A DNA stretch of 64,000 nt from Limonium bicolor (lineage: Eukaryota; Streptophyta; Magnoliopsida; Caryophyllales; Plumbaginaceae): positions 93,591,005-93,655,004 of the forward strand of contig CM041780.1 in NCBI GenBank assembly GCA_023374045.1, in the 5' to 3' direction. The stretch's first letter is position 1. Every line of letters starts with the position of its first letter. The translations under genes and the position numbers were made by a program. A model generated the notes under the pieces. That model was not told where the DNA came from and did not search any database. It was given only the letters and a program-made list of their open reading frames with translations. This document shows positions 59,995-64,000 of the stretch, piece by piece.

Positions 59995-62900
59995 TGTAAC
60001 ACCCCAACCGTTAAGCTCGTCATTACCTCATAAATTGTCATCAATTACTCCTACTCACGCAGCGGAACTCTAATTACAACGAGGGGTGAAACAACGCCAA
60101 TAGCCACCCATATGGCTAACCAGGCCTTCCTTACATACCGTAACGGTCTGATGAACTGGACAACCGAGTACACCACACAAATACAATACTCAAATCATTT
60201 CTTTACTATACCGAGTCTACAATAAATGGATGCCGACAACATATTCGGTCTTACACCTCCTTCAATACATAAGTAATTAAAACTACTACCCATGTAACCC
60301 ACCGACCCCGTCCTACTCTCGAACGGTAACATCTTCGGTGTACCTGTAAAATAAAAACATCGCCCCTAGGGGATAAGCTTAACGCTGCATATGAAATTCG
60401 CATACCCCGAGCGCTAACCGGGGTACGCCGACCACTTAGTCGGATATACATGGAGTTCATTTTAGTCAAACAACATGCATCATAGCAATACAATAAATGC
60501 ATGTAATGCTCAAGGAATCTACATCCAATCAGGGAACACAATTCCTAACCAACATAACTAGGTTGTTAGTTGTATCTGGTTACTCTTAGGCCTTGAGGGT
60601 TATTACTCACTATGCCTTGTTTACTTATTCAATACCTCACCCGCTCTCTCGGGTTACTTATTCATATACACACCCATTCTCTTGGGCTACTCGTACTATA
60701 CTCACCCACACTCTCGGGTTAGTTATTCTCATTATCTCACCCATACTCTTGGGTTATTTATACTCATTATCTCACCCACACTCTTGGGTTATTTATACTC
60801 AAGCTCTTGTAGATTCTCGAGACGCTACAGGTCTCCTGCGTCACGCTTGTTACTCTTAATACATACTTAGGCCAAAACTCATGGCTCTCTAGCATAGTCT
60901 TACTTCCCCGGTTTCGACCCTACTCAGGGTCTAGCATGGTGGAAAGGTTCAACTAGCTTACGGAACTCTCTCTTAGTTCCTATCTCATTTACTTAGGTCC
61001 GACTACTCTCAGACTACTCTCGTTCCCATACACTCCTCTCTCGGAGTTATAATAATATCATGTATATTAGTCTAGAAGCATCACTCTCGATGTTTCTAAT
61101 GACTTGGGAACATTACTTTAGTTCGGTTAATCTTAGGTTTAAGAGTTACCCATACATTTACTTTACTCATACTTTCGGTTACTTGCATATACCAGGTAAA
61201 ATCCTCATATAGGAGGTCGACCATGTCTCAAGGGAGCTACTAATCCCTCAGGTCTCTTTTACCCTCATCGCTAGTTCACATCTTCGAACTATCTTAAATC
61301 CTCTTGAAGGAGGTTCACTTATCTTTCCACTCTCATTTGTTTCGTGGATTGTTTCAATGTGGTTTTCTAACCATTATCGGGTATTTACTCAACCCGTACA
61401 TCTCCTCACATTCTAGGGAGTTCATATGTTTGCGTTATCGTTATACTTTAACGGATAGTTTGTGTGTTTGCACGTTTGCGTTATCATAAGCACCGACCCG
61501 ATCTAGGGGTCTCTAGCAAACGTTACTCACTACGAGTCGGTCCATTCACTATGTTAGACCACACCGGCATACAAGTATGTTAGCTCATTCAACATACAAC
61601 AAGGCATGCATAATCAAACAAGGGATTATTTTCATGCTTTAATCTTGATTAAGCCGGCACACAAACACACAAATCAACGTAACTCGGTTAGCACGCGGAG
61701 TATGAGAAAATCATACCTTTCACCGGGGTTTTCACTTTTACCGTGTCATCTCACCTTGCTCGGGTCTCACATGATTCTCTGATAATGTTTCAAACATTAT
61801 ATTAATACTAAAATCATACGGTACATAATAAAATGCTAGTCCCGTACTTACCCCGTTATCCCGTTATCTCGGTTTTATTCTTGTTAATTTGAGTTCTCAC
61901 TTCTCAATCACTTCTAACACTTTCTTACACTTCCTAGGGCCTTTACTTGTCACCAAACAAGGCCTTAACACCTTATAACATCATTAACATTCAAACCCCC
62001 ATCATTTACAACCTTTAAAATGCTCTCTGTAGGTTTCTGGGGGTGGTCCGGGACTTAGTCCCTATCTTAAGTCCCGGACCAAAGCATTACTAAACTCTCA
62101 GGTTGTTTTCCTACCATGGTCCGGGACCTTGTCCCTATCCCAAGTCCCGGACCAGCATGAATGTTCAGTCTCGGTCTATTTAAATGGGGTGGTCCAGGAC
62201 CTTGTCCTTACCCCAAGTCCCGGACCAAGTGCAGGGTAAACTCTCGACCTTATTTTAGGGGGTGGTCCGGGACCTTGTCCATGGAACAAGTCCCGGACCC
62301 TGCTGCAGTTTTGACAGATTTGGCATTTTCCAAATCTGTTACAACCTCTTTCTTTCACCATTGTCTTTCCAATCTTTCCCACTTATAATCTACATGTTTT
62401 AGCACTTAATTACTCACATAAACCAGCTTAAACTAAGCACCAAGTGCACACACAAACTCTAGTTAATTTCACTTAAAACTCACTTACACTTTCACAACTA
62501 GTTTCCTTGTTTTCCCTTAACTCTTGTAACAATTTGGTAACTTCTTTTACCATTCAAACAGTGCCATTTCCAGCACTTCCATTGACATTATTTCTTCTCC
62601 TCATACACACTTCTCCTTAGTTTGGTTTCCAATCATTAACCAACCACTTAAATCCCTTAAACACACCTAGTTTCTTCCTTAACATAAAACACTCAAGACT
62701 ATCCATTCCTAGGTGAATTTTGACAGCACTTACTTGCTTTCCTAAGCATTTTCTCCACACTAAATATACTCACAAACACAATCTTCACCCCTGTTTTGTT
62801 TAGGCATCAATAACACATCAAATTCCCATTGTTCACACAAATAAACTAGCTTAGTTCCCAAGCTTATTTCTCACACTTAAACAACCTTAAACATCCTCAT

Positions 62901-64000
62901 TCCCACTCAATATTGTTGTACCAAGACTACACCAATTCAAGAACATTAAATCAATTCTCAAATCTGTTTTACGAGTCAAATAAAACCACACAAGGTGAGC
63001 TTTACCTTGTTTGTTTTCGGTTTTCCTTCTCTTCTTCCTCTTTCTTTTGCTCCCTCTTTCTCTTCTTGTTTTCACAACACACAAGGGGGTCTAGATTGCC
63101 ATCTACAATCATATCCCCATACACACGTTTCAAGCTCATTAATTCAATTTTTCCATACAAAAACTAGTATTTCAAAAACTAGTTTTTAGGCTCTAGCTTA
63201 GATATTACCTTAGAGTATTCAAAAGGATGGCTTGGCAATCAATTGATGGAGTTCCCAATCTTCCACAAGAGCAAGGAGCTCACGGCTGAAATGGGGAAAT
63301 TTTCAACGTGGAGAATTTTTTCCCTAAATTGGAAGAACAAGCTAGGAATGATGAGCTTTTGCTTATATTCTTACCTTAGCGCATTAAGGAGATGATGGAG
63401 AGTCAAAATAAGCTCTTCTAGCTTCAAAAGCTCCAACACCCATGGAAGTGAAGGTGGAGGAAACAAGATTTTGAGGGGTACAAAACGTAGCCCTCGCCGA
63501 TACGAATCTAACGGTACTATTTTTGTGCGATTCGGTGAAGAAATGAACAAGTTAGAGGAGGAAGAAGAGGGGCTGTTTGCTTGCCTTCTCGAATCGGTAA
63601 TTACAGAGGATGAAGAAGAAGCTCACAGAGAGCTGGGGCAGTACGTGAGAAATAAGGAAGAAGGAAGGGAGGTGAGAGGTAAGTAAATTACTTTTTACTT
63701 TTACTTTATACTATTGCTTTATTTACTTATTTGTCTTGTTATTACTTAATAGCTAGCAAGCTATTAATGAGTGTATACATATTAATTAAAATCGGCCCAT
63801 TATTAGTGAGCTGGAGCGTTTTTTTTTCCGTTTTACAGAAAACGCTCGTTATTTTACCCGGTTTGGCACTATTCACTTACCGGGTCCGTTTTCCGGAATT
63901 TTCCCGTTTAATTAATTTTAATGGCTAAACTTCCATTAATACTTATTTATAGTTATTTAATCAACTATAATTTTTACGGGTCCATTTGACCACTTAAGGT
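59995..64000 (-). repeat. LTR3 of the tandem array, cut by window end
   Basis: Begins TGTAACACCCCAACCG and aligns with LTR2 up to about its position 54720, so roughly 300 bp are missing. Palindrome array at 62044-62299, leader hairpin at 62991-63009, terminal stem-loop at 60101-60118. Confidence 0.92.
62044..62299 (-). repeat. GGTCCGGGAC palindrome array, LTR3
   Basis: Four hairpins. One arm (62192-62201) has a single change to GGTCCAGGAC, breaking one pair; the others are perfect. Confidence 0.9.

Larger units (their letters stand above)
37497..64000 (-). mobile_element. Minus-strand tandem retrotransposon array (three LTRs, two internal domains)
   Basis: Read on the minus strand from right to left: LTR3 (59995-64000, cut by the window), PBS, internal 2, PPT, LTR2 (50749-55023), PBS, internal 1, PPT, LTR1 (37497-45742, split by a solo LTR). 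The repeat period is about 9.25-9.3 kb. Both internal units keep PBS and PPT. Such LTR-int-LTR-int-LTR arrays arise by unequal exchange between LTRs of sister copies. The left flank is ATTAA (37492-37496); the right flank is not visible. An assembly duplication cannot be excluded from sequence alone. Confidence 0.9.

Noticed and set aside
1..64000. tRNA or rRNA genes
   Set aside because: The only tRNA-like matches are the 12-base PBS sites; no cloverleaf or rRNA segment was seen.

Overview
This is a repeat-dense stretch of plant nuclear DNA. It is AT-rich, has no bacterial features, and has a primer-binding site matching plant initiator-Met tRNA. It is almost entirely long-LTR Ty3/gypsy-type retrotransposons nested in one another. 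No intact protein-coding gene is visible; the short open frames are chance frames inside LTRs or decayed internal DNA. The sequence alone does not name the species.

Layout. (1) 1-20410: an older plus-strand element of which only part of the internal domain (1-1826, 15436-15944) and the 3' LTR (15945-20410) are in the window. A complete related plus-strand element (1827-15430) is nested in it, flanked by the 5-bp target duplication CCCTA and carrying two ~4.3 kb LTRs, a PBS and a PPT. (2) 20411-24863: unique-looking DNA with a foldback element (about 20530-21790) that has long inverted ends. (3) 24864-28759: a solo LTR with duplication GGTAT. (4) 28765-30763: unique-looking DNA with a broken gene for a small GRF-type zinc-finger/C-terminal membrane-anchor protein. 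(5) 30764-37496: part of another LTR, itself split by a second solo LTR (32099-35930, duplication GGCTG). (6) 37497-64000: a minus-strand tandem array, LTR - internal - LTR - internal - LTR, with a period of about 9.3 kb. Its first LTR is split by a minus-strand solo LTR (38647-42581), and its third LTR runs off the window.

How the parts relate. All elements share LTR ends (TGAAATACCCC ... GGGGTGTTACA or close variants). The internal domains (~5 kb) carry no usable gag-pol, only faint pol ghosts, yet keep several non-coding blocks: a PBS inside a perfect hairpin, a second internal polypurine tract, a chain of short stem-loops with UGAG-type loops, a ~120-bp strongly conserved block, and a CATG-closed hairpin before the 3' PPT. 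The LTRs keep a covarying hairpin near the 3' end and, in several families, an array of palindromes whose sequence changes from family to family while the stem-loop layout stays. The pattern is that of mobilised, largely non-coding (LARD-like) elements relying on cis-acting RNA structure. That structured RNA region is the most interesting content of the window.
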